Shown: one piece after another, positions 43,958-53,686 of the stretch
Position numbering within the stretch: the first letter of the stretch is position 1
Layout: every line of letters begins with the position of its first letter
Source: Longitalea arenae
GTDB taxonomy: Bacteria; Bacteroidota; Bacteroidia; Chitinophagales; Chitinophagaceae
NCBI RefSeq assembly: GCF_016924755.1
Contig: NZ_JAFFJX010000011.1
Location: 62,001-126,000, forward strand
Reading direction: 5' to 3'
DNA length: 64,000 nt
Notes under the pieces: model-generated
Seen by the model: the letters and a program-made list of their open reading frames with translations, nothing else
Told to the model about the DNA's origin: nothing
Database searches by the model: none
Program-made: the position numbers and the translations under genes

Positions 43958-44854
43958 TCAGGCAGGAAAAATGCCTGCGAAATAAGTTGCCGTCTTCTTT
44001 AGCTTACCTGGTTGTGAAGAGTGCATTTTCTTCACAAATCGAATTGGTAAAGTTGCCAGCACCCCTTTTTTATCATAGATATAAATAAAGCCCCCGTTCT
44101 TTATCCCAAATACATAACCGGTTCCCTCACCGACCGCTTCCTGGTCCTGCCGCGAAGGGCCCTGCACATAATTGATCAACCGGCGGGAACTGGTTTGTGC
44201 AAATTGCACGCGGTTATGCTGATGTGCACTGTTGCGGTCACTGTGTAATGCTTCTTCTACATATCCTTCCGGATGACTATGATAATATACCAGGGCTTTT
44301 TCTTTGATCGTCAATGTGGCGCCCTGCAACCACCGGGGATCTGACAATTCCCCGCTGATACAGGTGACGGTGCCATCGGGAAATACCACTCCGCCATGTT
44401 CTTTTTGCTGCGCACCGGGGCCCGAACAACGCACCACAATGTTTTCATACATCCGGCGCATAATTCGTTTGTCCAATACAGGTATAATATTTTCCAATAC
44501 AAGCGGATCATTGATCCTGCCCTGTTTTATCAATTTTGCTACTTTTCTCGCCAGTGGTCTTGTAATATTGGCCACAGCCGCAGTATTATACCCGGCGCTC
44601 AGCTGTTTGGTTGAATCGTCTTTTGGTATCTCGTCAAATATTTCGTCATAGCTCTTTTTGGTTCTGATAATATAGTTGCCTGCTTTTTCTGCATGCACAT
44701 CCTGCCACAGCAATTTGCCGCGTTCATTATAATAATAAGCTGTGTCAGTTAAACCGACGGTTGCGAGAACGAGATCGGGGTGCAGGATTGAAAAGAATAC
44801 GAGAATATAAAAGATGGGCTTGACGGAGATACATGAAAAAAGATACTTTTTCAT
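43958..44854 (-). CDS. Secreted protein with JAMM/JAB-like metal-site motif
   Basis: 298 residues from ATG 44854, which gives a signal peptide (MKKYLFSC, hydrophobic to about 30); the frame is open to 45034 without coding character. The middle and C-terminal part carry YYHSHPEG near 212 and, about 38 residues later, QGPSRQD, then YVFG and YIYDKKGVLATLP. This HxHP...PSxxD order matches JAB1/MPN-type metalloprotease domains of the kind found in RHS-linked and secreted Bacteroidota proteins. A conserved Glu upstream is not obvious. Role unknown: peptidase or toxin-like. Confidence 0.6.
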   Translation of the reverse strand: MKKYLFSCISVKPIFYILVFFSILHPDLVLATVGLTDTAYYYNERGKLLWQDVHAEKAGNYIIRTKKSYDEIFDEIPKDDSTKQLSAGYNTAAVANITRPLARKVAKLIKQGRINDPLVLENIIPVLDKRIMRRMYENIVVRCSGPGAQQKEHGGVVFPDGTVTCISGELSDPRWLQGATLTIKEKALVYYHSHPEGYVEEALHSDRNSAHQHNRVQFAQTSSRRLINYVQGPSRQDQEAVGEGTGYVFGIKNGGFIYIYDKKGVLATLPIRFVKKMHSSQPGKLKKTATYFAGIFPA

Positions 44855-45227
44855 ATAGATAAGGTTTACAATGAAAAATAAGATACAATTACCAATCCGG
44901 GAATAAGTGACTTCAACAAAGGGCTGGATAGAAATAAAATAAATCCTGGTAGTGCGGCAAATCCTGGCTAAGCAATCAAACAGTGCAGTATAACAACAAA
45001 CGGGCTGCAATAATAAGCTGTATAAATTGTTCAACCAAATTTACAGGTTGGAGAAAACACTTATGTGACTTAATCTTTTCTTAAACTTTATATAAGGAAC
45101 TGATAACTATTTATTAATTGAACAAGATAGAAAGAGCAGCAGGGTCTTCCAGCAACCGCTGCGCGCATTTTTGCGTAGAAGTTATAACAGCAAAACAGTT
45201 TCACCTTTTAAAACATGATGCAGATCA
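44855..45227. other. Divergent intergenic region
   Basis: 373 nt, AT-rich, between the JAMM-like gene (minus) and the ABC exporter (plus). A 10-codon frame (ATG 45215) overlaps the exporter start. A short CAACC/GGTTG hairpin is visible near 45040. No other feature recognised. Confidence 0.4.
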
Positions 45228-46907
45228 GTGATAGCTATCCTTACTAAAACGCTGAACATTTTAACCGCTCACGAAAAAAAACAGTGGGGCTGGTTAACCG
45301 GCCTTTCGCTGGTGATCAGCCTCGCCGATATCGCATCCCTTGCCCTCTTATTATACATCATTCATTTTTATACACAACCGGTAGATGCCGTTAGCACCTT
45401 CGCTCCACTTGTAGGCGAACCGCTCGCCAAAAGCCTCTTCACCCATTCATCATTACTGCTGATCATAGTATTCTTTCTTTTGTTCAGCATGAAGAACCTG
45501 GCGGCCTATCTTATCAATAGCTGGCAAAGCCGGTTCGTGCACCAGGTGGCATCCCGCATTTCACGTAATAATATGCGGCAATATCTGGAAGGCCATTACA
45601 TGGATTATATTCATACCGACTCCGCGCAATTCACCCGCACCATCAGCCTGCAACCACTGGAATTCAGTCAGCATGTGCTGGCGCCTCTGCAACAGTTATT
45701 TACAGAATTGATGTTGATCCTGTTATCCATCACGGCCATCCTGCTTTTCAATGCCAAACTGTTCCTGTTATTGTTGATCATCCTGCTGCCGCCGGTGATC
45801 CTTGCCAGCTCGTTCACTAAAAGAAAACTGCATACTGCCCGCAATTATATTAAAAGCAGCCGCACGGGCATGTGGCAACGCCTGCATGAATCCATCACCG
45901 GCTATGTAGAAAGTAATATTTATAAGCGGAATGCATTTTTTACCGAACGGTATGCTGCCGCCCAGGAAACACTTAACCACCATCAATCTACCCTGGTATC
46001 GTTACAGGCTTTGCCTGCCCGGCTGGCAGAAGTATTTGCGGTATTTGGCCTGCTGGTATTAATTGTGATCAGTAGCCTGGCGGGTGACGCAAACAATGCT
46101 ACCCAGCTCGTAACCCTGGGTGCTTTCATGGCTGCTGCCTATAAGATCATTCCGGGTATTGCACGCATGTTGAATGCGACCGGACAGATCCGCACCTATG
46201 CCTTTACTATCAATGACCTGGTACAAGAAAATAAAACGACAAAAGTGCCAGGCAGTCAAACACCGCCGCCCATACATACAATAACACTCGAGCAGCTGAA
46301 TTTTACCTATGGGCAGCAGGCCATTCTTACTGATCTTTCCTGCCAGCTGCAGCAAGGTGAACTGGTTGGCATCGATGGCGCTTCCGGGAAAGGAAAGACC
46401 ACCCTGTTGAATATTCTATTGGGATTTATTACGCCCGAAAGCGGACGGTTATACATTAATCAACAGCCAGTGAGCCATGAACAATGTAAAGCATACTGGC
46501 CGCAGATCGCCTATGTTAAACAGCAGCCGTTTTTTATGTACGATACCTTGCTGGCCAATATTACCCTGAACGGCGGGCAGTATCATCATCAAAGGCTGCA
46601 TCAGGCGCTTGAGATGGCCGGCCTTTCGGAATGGCTGCCGTTTTTACCAGCCGGCCTTCATACCCAGCTTACAGAGAATGCAAAGAATATCAGCGGCGGA
46701 CAGCGCCAACGCATTGCCCTGGCCCGCGCATTGTATAAAGAAGCAAGTGTGCTCATCCTGGATGAACCTTTTAGTGAACTGGATGAAAAAGCAGAAGAGA
46801 AGCTTTTACACCATCTGCATCAATTAGCCGCCGCAGGTAAGATCATTATCCTGATCACCCATAACAAAAAAAGCCTGCAGGCCTGTAATAAGATCATAAA
46901 GCTCTGA
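45228..46907 (+). CDS. ABC exporter, fused membrane and ATPase domains
   Basis: 559 residues from GTG 45228; no in-frame ATG is available nearby. Type IV (exporter) fold: six membrane helices within 25-310, then an ATPase domain with Walker A GASGKGKTT near 385, signature ISGGQRQR near 487, Walker B VLILDEPFSELD near 508. Works as a dimer. As first gene of the glycosyltransferase/radical SAM region it is a candidate exporter or flippase for the product. Confidence 0.9.
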   Translation: MIAILTKTLNILTAHEKKQWGWLTGLSLVISLADIASLALLLYIIHFYTQPVDAVSTFAPLVGEPLAKSLFTHSSLLLIIVFFLLFSMKNLAAYLINSWQSRFVHQVASRISRNNMRQYLEGHYMDYIHTDSAQFTRTISLQPLEFSQHVLAPLQQLFTELMLILLSITAILLFNAKLFLLLLIILLPPVILASSFTKRKLHTARNYIKSSRTGMWQRLHESITGYVESNIYKRNAFFTERYAAAQETLNHHQSTLVSLQALPARLAEVFAVFGLLVLIVISSLAGDANNATQLVTLGAFMAAAYKIIPGIARMLNATGQIRTYAFTINDLVQENKTTKVPGSQTPPPIHTITLEQLNFTYGQQAILTDLSCQLQQGELVGIDGASGKGKTTLLNILLGFITPESGRLYINQQPVSHEQCKAYWPQIAYVKQQPFFMYDTLLANITLNGGQYHHQRLHQALEMAGLSEWLPFLPAGLHTQLTENAKNISGGQRQRIALARALYKEASVLILDEPFSELDEKAEEKLLHHLHQLAAAGKIIILITHNKKSLQACNKIIKL

Positions 46908-46981
46908 GCGGCTGGTGGCCCCCCCACTGGCAACCCACCCTCTGTTTCCAGCGTATTATTCTTCACAAATATTTCCTGCCA

Positions 46982-48166
46982 GTGCAATTACCAGCCAACC
47001 GAAAACTAGATAAATACCTTGGTTACTGCCTGATCGCTTTTTTGCTTCCGCTAACCCGGTTGCTGGGAATTCTCATGCGCAGGGATCACCATCTGCAGGA
47101 ACCGCCCCGGTACCTGCTCTTTGTAAAATTGCTGGGCCTGGGCAGCCTGGTCATAGCCACAGGATCCATTCAGGCACTGCGCCAAAAAATGCCCAACACC
47201 CGTTTTATTTTGCTCACCGATGCCAATATCGCTGCCGGCATTGAACCATTCGGGGTATTCGATGAGATCTGGCCGGTTCATACCAGCAGCCTCTTTATCA
47301 CGATCACCAATTCAATAAGATATATCATACGGTCCTGGCGGCTTAAAAAATTATGGGTGGCGGACCTGGAAGTCTATTCAAAACTAACCACCGTATACGC
47401 TTTACTCACCATGGCCAGGAACCGGTTTGGATTTCATTTACCGCCCGTATTCTTCCGGAAATTTCTCAACACCCATAATATTCCCTTCGAACAGGGCACC
47501 TGCCTGGAAGATAATTATCTACATATGGCACAGGTGATCGCCAACACGAATCTGCTTCCACGATTGGAACAAAACAGGTTTCGGTCAAATGAATGGGAAA
47601 AGCCTTATATCCTGGTGAACAATACCTGCAGTAAACTGGCGCTTGTGCGCAAGCTGCCCGATGAAACCGTTGCAGCCATTTGCCACTGGATCCTGAACCA
47701 TACCCTTTATCGCATTGCTTTCCTCGGTGCCGCTAATGATAGAAACGATATTAACCGGTTCATAGATCAATACCTGCCAGCTTATACACAGCATGGACTA
47801 GTAACCAATATGGCTGGTGTCCTTGATTTCAAGGCCTATTACCGGTTTATAAGCGAAAAAGCCGCCTGCATCGTGACCATAGATAGCGGCCCTTTACATC
47901 TTGCCCGCAAACTGGGTTTGCCTACGATCTCTGTCTGGGGGCCCACCAACCCCGCGCATTATTTAAAAATGCAAGCCGGTGAAGAAAACCGTCATTTGTA
48001 TTGCTATAATAAAACAGCCTGTTCTCCCTGCGTGCATCGTTTTGAACAGTTGCCCTGCAAGGGCAATAATGTTTGTATGAAAGAAATACCTGCTGAACGG
48101 ATCATTGAAAGGATCAGCCGCTTATTGGAGTATCATTCTGCAACTTTCAGTCTGCGCAATGTGTAA
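46982..48166 (+). CDS. Glycosyltransferase family 9 (heptosyltransferase-like)
   Basis: 394 residues from GTG 46982. GT-B fold with an N-terminal membrane-associated helix. The family motif IDSGPLHLARKLGLPTISVWGPTNP appears near 300-325 (split here: DSGPLHLARKLGLP then WGPTNP). A C-terminal Cys cluster (CSPCVHRFEQLPC) resembles other GT9 proteins. Transfers heptose or a related sugar to a lipid-linked acceptor. Its 3' end overlaps the convergent GT87 gene by 34 nt. Confidence 0.88.
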   Translation: MQLPANRKLDKYLGYCLIAFLLPLTRLLGILMRRDHHLQEPPRYLLFVKLLGLGSLVIATGSIQALRQKMPNTRFILLTDANIAAGIEPFGVFDEIWPVHTSSLFITITNSIRYIIRSWRLKKLWVADLEVYSKLTTVYALLTMARNRFGFHLPPVFFRKFLNTHNIPFEQGTCLEDNYLHMAQVIANTNLLPRLEQNRFRSNEWEKPYILVNNTCSKLALVRKLPDETVAAICHWILNHTLYRIAFLGAANDRNDINRFIDQYLPAYTQHGLVTNMAGVLDFKAYYRFISEKAACIVTIDSGPLHLARKLGLPTISVWGPTNPAHYLKMQAGEENRHLYCYNKTACSPCVHRFEQLPCKGNNVCMKEIPAERIIERISRLLEYHSATFSLRNV

Positions 48167-49695
48167 AAACCAAAGCCCCGGTTCTTATCGGAGAGATAAA
48201 TAATTTCTTTTCCATTCACCAGCATGGCCTGGCGTTTACGGTCCGGGCTGTCAGTAAGCTGTTTATCCTTAAAATACAGCTGGTTGTTTTCGATCTGCAC
48301 CTCCCGGGTGGTAAAACTGTTTACAGCATAACCGGTGACGCTTTCATGGTCGCCCTTTTCATCCCAGTAATAATACACCAGTTTATTATTTTTAATGGTA
48401 TAGTCATATACCAGCGGCAGGTCTGCCGGCAGTAAATAATTGCTGTTATCGGATCGGTCTTTGAATTTACCGGCGTCTGCCACGAACAACAATATAGCTA
48501 TTGCAATAAATGGCTTGGCCGCCACCTGTATCCTCGCTTCCCAGATCAATATGCCGAACAGGAACAACAAGAGGTATAAACGTGGGTATTGTAACAACAA
48601 TGGCCAGCCGCCCAATGCCTGTACCGGGATAAGACCCATTAAAAACACCAGCACCATAGCTGTATACAGGTAAACCGCTTTGTTATAGGTCAGTGCCAGC
48701 AAGGGTATCAGCAGCAGGACCAAAGAATAGGTGCTGCCATTGGGCGACAATAAAAGGCTTGCGGTTATCCAGGCCGCAAAAGCGGTAAAACCCGAAACTT
48801 TCTTTTGTAATGTAATACCAATACAGCCGGCGAGTACCAGGGCTTTGAAGAATACCATGCAACTAATGAACAAGGGAGTACTGTTAATTATTACCTGCGG
48901 GTTCTGCACAGCATCATAGACAAACCCGTTTTTCAGCAACATATATGCGGACTGGAACATCCAGGTATAACTATCATTGAGTTCACCACTGTTGGCGCGG
49001 GGAAAAATGGTGAACACATAATAACGCCAGGGCGCCCAACCGTTTACGATCAGCGAAAGCGATCCAAACAATAAACACGCGGCTGTACAATACAGGAGCT
49101 GTTCGTATTGTTTCTTTATCAATAGAAAGAAAAGGATCAGCAAGGGGAATAACTTAAAACAGATAGCTGCCGCCCATAACAAGGCAGCTCCTACCGTTCT
49201 TCCTTTTTTGTAGGCCAGGTAGCCTTCCAGCAGTAAGGCCGTCAATAACAGGTATGCCTGTCCAAAATAGATATTGTTGCGTAAGGGAATAAAGAATAGC
49301 AGGGGTAAAAGCCAGCTTACCCATGGAGGAACAGCCAGGTATTTAATGGCCCGCGCCACTGCGATCACAAATAAGGCGGCCGACAGGATATTAAACACCA
49401 CTTTGGCCCATGCCACCGGCAGGAGCAGGAAAGGCGCCAGCACAATAGAACTAAATGGCGGAAACGGCGTATAGGATACAAAAACGCCGCTATAGCCTTC
49501 CCGGGCGATCAGTTCGTTCAGCGACCAGGTATCATATACGGTCTGATAATTCCTCTGTAACAATTCCCTGCTTCCGAAATAATAACCTGCAAAATCAGAG
49601 AAAGGTGCAGCAGCGGCTTTAAAAATAAAATAGCCCAGCAAGGCCGTAAGGAAGAAGATGGGGTAATATGAATTATTCAGTTTAATGTTAATCAA
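48133..49695 (-). CDS. GT87/DUF2029-type membrane mannosyltransferase-like protein
   Basis: 520 residues with about ten membrane helices (1-420) and a C-terminal periplasmic part (about 420-520). The N-terminal loop SDFAGYYFGSRELLQ carries the acidic residue typical of GT-C catalytic loops, as in DUF2029. Uses a polyprenyl-phosphate sugar donor on the periplasmic face. Convergent with GT9 and divergent from GT2. Confidence 0.8.
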   Translation of the reverse strand: MINIKLNNSYYPIFFLTALLGYFIFKAAAAPFSDFAGYYFGSRELLQRNYQTVYDTWSLNELIAREGYSGVFVSYTPFPPFSSIVLAPFLLLPVAWAKVVFNILSAALFVIAVARAIKYLAVPPWVSWLLPLLFFIPLRNNIYFGQAYLLLTALLLEGYLAYKKGRTVGAALLWAAAICFKLFPLLILFFLLIKKQYEQLLYCTAACLLFGSLSLIVNGWAPWRYYVFTIFPRANSGELNDSYTWMFQSAYMLLKNGFVYDAVQNPQVIINSTPLFISCMVFFKALVLAGCIGITLQKKVSGFTAFAAWITASLLLSPNGSTYSLVLLLIPLLALTYNKAVYLYTAMVLVFLMGLIPVQALGGWPLLLQYPRLYLLLFLFGILIWEARIQVAAKPFIAIAILLFVADAGKFKDRSDNSNYLLPADLPLVYDYTIKNNKLVYYYWDEKGDHESVTGYAVNSFTTREVQIENNQLYFKDKQLTDSPDRKRQAMLVNGKEIIYLSDKNRGFGFYTLRRLKVAE

Positions 49696-49740
49696 TACGG
49701 CGAAGGTATCTGGAAGGTTGTTTAGGGGATTAAGAAATGG

Positions 49741-49856
49741 TTGCAGGTTACAGGAAATACTGTTACCGGTTACCAGTTACCGGTTGCCGGGCAAAAGGCA
49801 GGACAGCATGAAATTCAGGGCCTGGAAACCGGTGACCTGAAACCGGTAACCTGCAA
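49741..49856. repeat. 116-bp imperfect inverted repeat
   Basis: Outer arms TTGCAGGTTAC (49741-49751) and GTAACCTGCAA (49846-49856) are perfect. Inner arms made of TTACCGGTT / AACCGGTAA words pair with some mismatches. The element lies between the divergent GT87 and GT2 genes. Confidence 0.75.
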
Positions 49857-49930
49857 CACATACCTAGTAACTGGTATCATTCACCATACAGAAAAGCAAC
49901 GATACGCCAACATTACTCGTATTTACTCGC

Positions 49931-50803
49931 ATGGTAAGCGTCATTCTCACTACATATAACCGGGCGCATTTGGTTATAGAAAGCATCTACAGCGTACTGA
50001 ATCAAACCTTTACCGACCTGGAACTCATCATTGCCGATGATGGGTCTAATGACAATACCGAAGAGCAGGTAAGGGCCATTCCGGATCCCCGTATCCGCTA
50101 TTATAAATTAACCCACACCGGCCGCACCGCCATCCTGAAAAATTTTGCCATCCGCCAGGCAAACGGATCGCTCATCGCCTTTAATGATTCGGATGATAGC
50201 TGGACGGAAAGCAAACTGGAAAAACAGGTGGCCTTATTAACTGAACAGCCTGAACTAGGCTTTTCCATTACCGATGCCATCACTTATAAAGCCGGCGAGG
50301 TGCTGACGCCGCGCACCTATACCAGGCGCCGTGGCATAGAATGCACGAATATTTTTGACCGCCTGAAAGAAAACCGCTTTGTGGTGTATAACCCAACCCT
50401 GGTGCTGCATCGCTCCTGTTTTGAGAAAACAGGTTGGTTCAATGAAGATATGCCTTTCGGCTCCGATTATCATTTCAATATGCGCCTGGCCTGGCATTAT
50501 GATGCAGGTATTATTTATGAACCGCTGTTATGGCGCCTTCTGCATGAAAGCAATGAAAGCAGCCAGATCCCCGTTGAAAATTATAACGGGTTTCTTGAGA
50601 CCTTTGAATACCTGTACCGCCACAAGATGGTTTCCAGGAAACACCTGCACAAAGCGAAAAGCCATGCCTATTTACATATCGGCCATGTGTTTAAGCAACA
50701 ACGGAACCTGCCCGCCGCCCGGTTTCATTACCGCTTGTCTTTGAAATACAATTTATTGCAACCACAATGCTACTGGCAGTTATTGAAAACCCTGGGAGCC
50801 TAA
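49931..50803 (+). CDS. Glycosyltransferase family 2
   Basis: 290 residues, GT-A fold. VSVILTTYNRAHLV start, donor-site ADDGSNDNT near 37, DDSWT near 95 (metal-binding DxD-like FNDSDD). Cytosolic or membrane-associated; adds sugars to a glycolipid or polysaccharide precursor. Start ATG 49931. Confidence 0.92.
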   Translation: MVSVILTTYNRAHLVIESIYSVLNQTFTDLELIIADDGSNDNTEEQVRAIPDPRIRYYKLTHTGRTAILKNFAIRQANGSLIAFNDSDDSWTESKLEKQVALLTEQPELGFSITDAITYKAGEVLTPRTYTRRRGIECTNIFDRLKENRFVVYNPTLVLHRSCFEKTGWFNEDMPFGSDYHFNMRLAWHYDAGIIYEPLLWRLLHESNESSQIPVENYNGFLETFEYLYRHKMVSRKHLHKAKSHAYLHIGHVFKQQRNLPAARFHYRLSLKYNLLQPQCYWQLLKTLGA

Positions 50804-50860
50804 GATGCGTTTGATCAGCTTATCACTGCGATTTTTTGCATGAACGTATTAGTTTCTGCG

Positions 50861-51250
50861 AGATATGGTCAACTTTTATGGATCGTTGCCAAAACTTGTT
50901 GCTCGTTATTGCTTTATACAGCATATTATTAAGCTTTACGCATCCTTGCCAAATTTTGGGAAGTTTTACAAGATTTTAGTCTTTCATATCAAATTCAATA
51001 AAATTTTACCAGCATAACAAAAATGTTGTCAAGTTTTATTGATTGTTGCCAAAAGTCATAAAATGTTGTCAGTAGTTGGAGAACATTGTCAACTTCCAGG
51101 AATTTTCGTCAAACTGCATTGAATTTTATCAGTCTTTGCAAGATGTTGTCAAATTTTATCAGATCTTGTCAAATGCTTCAGCGTATTATCAGATTTTAAG
51201 AATTGTTGTCAACTTTATCAATTCTTATCAACTTCTTCAGGATATTAATA
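50861..51250. repeat. Degenerate 20-bp phased repeat (about 19 units)
   Basis: Words of type TTGTC, TTGCC or TTATC end at 50870, 50890, 50950, 50990, 51010, 51030, 51050, 51070, 51090, 51110, 51130, 51150, 51170, 51190 and 51210, an exact 20-bp register. Each is followed by AA and often a TTTTA tract half a unit later, giving a 10-bp alternation of A-starting and T-rich stretches. No protein-coding frame fits a 20-bp period. The element fills the 590-nt gap before the first radical SAM gene. Confidence 0.8.
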
Positions 51251-51393
51251 ACTCTTAAAGAGCTATTCAGCCTTTTCGCTTTCCGCAGTCAGCACTATAT
51301 TCCCCGCGAGGCAACTCCACCACTCAATTATTCGTATGATCCTCAATGACCTGACGGCCTGAACCAGAAGCCGCCCGGTTTAACCGGTTTTAC

Positions 51394-52893
51394 ATGAATA
51401 AAGTATTATTGTTCAACCCGCGCAGCGCCAGAACCAAACCCAGGATCCCCAATTCTATTCTTTCCATAGCAGCCGCTTTGGAAGGAATCTATGGTTATGC
51501 GATCATTGATGGAAATCTGGAAACAGATCCCTGGCAAAAGATAAATAGCTACCTCGCCAGCGGAGAATTCGCCTATTTCGGCTGTACATGTATGCCCGGA
51601 CCGCAACTACGGCAAGCCATTCCTTTCTCAAAACAGATCCGTGAACTATATCCGGATGTCAGGATCATTTGGGGCGGTTATTTTCCATCCAATCAGCCGA
51701 AAGTGGTGCTGTATTCCGGCTTTGTAGATTTTATAGTGAACGGCCCCGGCGAAAAATGTTTCCCGGCTTTATTACAGGCCCTCGACAAAGGCCAATCATA
51801 TACCAGCATTCCCAACCTTATCTATCGCGGGGCGCAGGGAATTATAAAAACCGGGAAAGACGAATTGTACGACCAGGATGCCCTGCCGCGCCTGCCTTAC
51901 GAAACACTCAACCAGTTTTACCCGCTGCGGCGCTACCTGGGAAAGACCTACCTCGGCACGCGTACCATCGCTTATCACAGCAGTGTGGGTTGTCCGTTCA
52001 AGTGTTCCTTTTGTGCAGTCGTGCCCATTTACAATGCCCGCTGGCGCGGAAAAAGTGCAGCAGGCATTTACCAGGACATTAAATTCCTGAAGGATAATTA
52101 CGGCGGCAATGCCATTGAATTCCACGACAATAATTTTTTTGTTTCTGAAAAAAGAACCGTTGCCTTTTCCAAACTCATAAAGGATGAGAACATGGTATGG
52201 TGGGGCGAAGGCAGGATCGATACGATCGATAAATACAGCGATGAGTCATTGGAACTGATGCGTGCTTCCGGTTGCAAAATGATCTTCTTTGGCGCCGAAA
52301 CGGGAAACGATGAGATCTTGCAACGTATGGATAAAGGCGGCACACAAAGCAGTGCACAGATCAGGGCTTTCGCCGCCCGCATGGCCAAATTCGATATCAT
52401 ACCGGAATATTCATTTGTCCTGGGCACACCTGCCGATACGCCCGAACAGGTGATGAAACAGATTGACCAGGACATCGCCTTCATTAAAGAGATCAAAAGC
52501 ATTAATCCCAAAACGGAGATCATCATCTATTTATACAGCCCGGTACCTACTGAAGGTTCTGAACTCTATAAAAAAGTGCTGGCAAGCGGATTTCATTTCC
52601 CCGAGCAACTGGAAGACTGGATCAGTCCGCACTGGGAAAATTTCGATCTGCGCAAGAACCCTTTGACGCCCTGGTTAACACCCGAAATGGTTGACAAAAT
52701 AAAGGATTTTGAAACGGTGCTGAATGGTTATTATCCTACGGTATCGGACATCCGGTTAAGCGCTTTTAAACGGGGCGTCATGCGGACTGTCTCGGCTATT
52801 CGCTATAAAACCGGCGTATACTGGAAGCCTTATGAATTAAAGCTGTTACAGCTCTTGTGGAAATACCGGCAACCTGAAATTGAAGGATTTTAA
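51394..52893 (+). CDS. Cobalamin-binding-type radical SAM protein (1)
   Basis: 499 residues. An N-terminal Rossmann-like B12-binding-type domain (1-150; no clear DxHxxG) is followed by a radical SAM domain with CxxxCxxC at Cys200, Cys204 and Cys207 (GCPFKCSFC), and a C-terminal extension. Class B-type radical SAM enzymes use methylcobalamin to methylate unreactive carbons or catalyse rearrangements; without DxHxxG the cobalamin may bind base-off. Overlaps the following methyltransferase by 14 nt. Confidence 0.87.
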   Translation: MNKVLLFNPRSARTKPRIPNSILSIAAALEGIYGYAIIDGNLETDPWQKINSYLASGEFAYFGCTCMPGPQLRQAIPFSKQIRELYPDVRIIWGGYFPSNQPKVVLYSGFVDFIVNGPGEKCFPALLQALDKGQSYTSIPNLIYRGAQGIIKTGKDELYDQDALPRLPYETLNQFYPLRRYLGKTYLGTRTIAYHSSVGCPFKCSFCAVVPIYNARWRGKSAAGIYQDIKFLKDNYGGNAIEFHDNNFFVSEKRTVAFSKLIKDENMVWWGEGRIDTIDKYSDESLELMRASGCKMIFFGAETGNDEILQRMDKGGTQSSAQIRAFAARMAKFDIIPEYSFVLGTPADTPEQVMKQIDQDIAFIKEIKSINPKTEIIIYLYSPVPTEGSELYKKVLASGFHFPEQLEDWISPHWENFDLRKNPLTPWLTPEMVDKIKDFETVLNGYYPTVSDIRLSAFKRGVMRTVSAIRYKTGVYWKPYELKLLQLLWKYRQPEIEGF

Positions 52894-53572
52894 GGAAAAC
52901 ACATTGAAACAAACCATCAAAAAAATAACGACCCGCTTATACAAACCGCTGCTGGTAAAATACCTGTCGGCCACCCGCACTTATTCGTACAAAGGGATAA
53001 AGCTGGTAATACCCCCGGCTGTTTTTCATCCGGGCTTTTTCTTCAGCACCCGTTTACTATTGCGATACATTGCATCACTGCCTTTAAAAAATAAATTGTT
53101 CCTGGAACTCGGCGCAGGCAGCGGACTCATCGCCATGTATGCAGCGCGGCAGGGCGCAACAGCTACCGCAACCGATATCAATCCGGTAGCTGTACATGCC
53201 CTGGAAATGAACCGGCGAAGCAATCGTACTCCCCTGACCGTTATCCAGTCGGACCTGTTCAGAAATATTCCCCAACAGGCATTCGACATTATTGCAATTA
53301 ATCCACCTTATTATAAAAAGCAACCCCAGACCCCGGCGGAGTATGCCTGGTATTGCGGCGAAGCGGGTGAGTATTTCCAGCAATTGTTCTGCGGATTACA
53401 AAACTATATGCATGCACAGTCCATGGTGCTGATGATCCTGTGCGATGGCTGTGATATACCCATGATCAAAGAAATGGCCCGGGCGAATGGGTTTAGATTG
53501 TATTGCGTGTTTGAGAAGAAGAATTGGATTGAAACTAATTTCATTTTTATGATTGAGAAGTTGACTGGTTGA
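52880..53572 (+). CDS. SAM-dependent methyltransferase with NPPY motif
   Basis: 230 residues, Rossmann class I. SAM motif ELGAGSG near 76-82, acidic motif II ATDINP near 98, and NPPY near 141, typical of N-methyltransferases acting on planar amides or nucleobases such as HemK. Start is TTG 52880 or TTG 52904; both lie within or just after the upstream gene. Target unknown. Confidence 0.85.
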   Translation: MKDFKENTLKQTIKKITTRLYKPLLVKYLSATRTYSYKGIKLVIPPAVFHPGFFFSTRLLLRYIASLPLKNKLFLELGAGSGLIAMYAARQGATATATDINPVAVHALEMNRRSNRTPLTVIQSDLFRNIPQQAFDIIAINPPYYKKQPQTPAEYAWYCGEAGEYFQQLFCGLQNYMHAQSMVLMILCDGCDIPMIKEMARANGFRLYCVFEKKNWIETNFIFMIEKLTG

Positions 53573-53630
53573 CGAGTTGACGAGTTGAAAAGTTGACAAG
53601 GTTGACAAGTTGATAAAGGATAAAGAAGGT
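53570..53630. repeat. GTTGACAA-type short repeats
   Basis: Seven or so units of 8-9 bp of the form GTTGACGA/GTTGACAA/GTTGATAA starting within the stop region of the methyltransferase. Low-complexity word array. Confidence 0.75.
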
Positions 53631-53686
53631 GATGAAGTAATAAGTAGTATGAGATCAGAAAAAATGTAGTGAGGCTTGAAATTTGG

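Noticed and set aside
50861-51250. CRISPR array
   Set aside because: The 20-bp units are degenerate with no constant repeat plus unique spacer pattern, and no cas genes occur in the window.
51076-51258. 60-codon plus-strand ORF
   Set aside because: It lies entirely inside the 20-bp phased repeat; the composition is explained by the repeat and the period is not a multiple of three.
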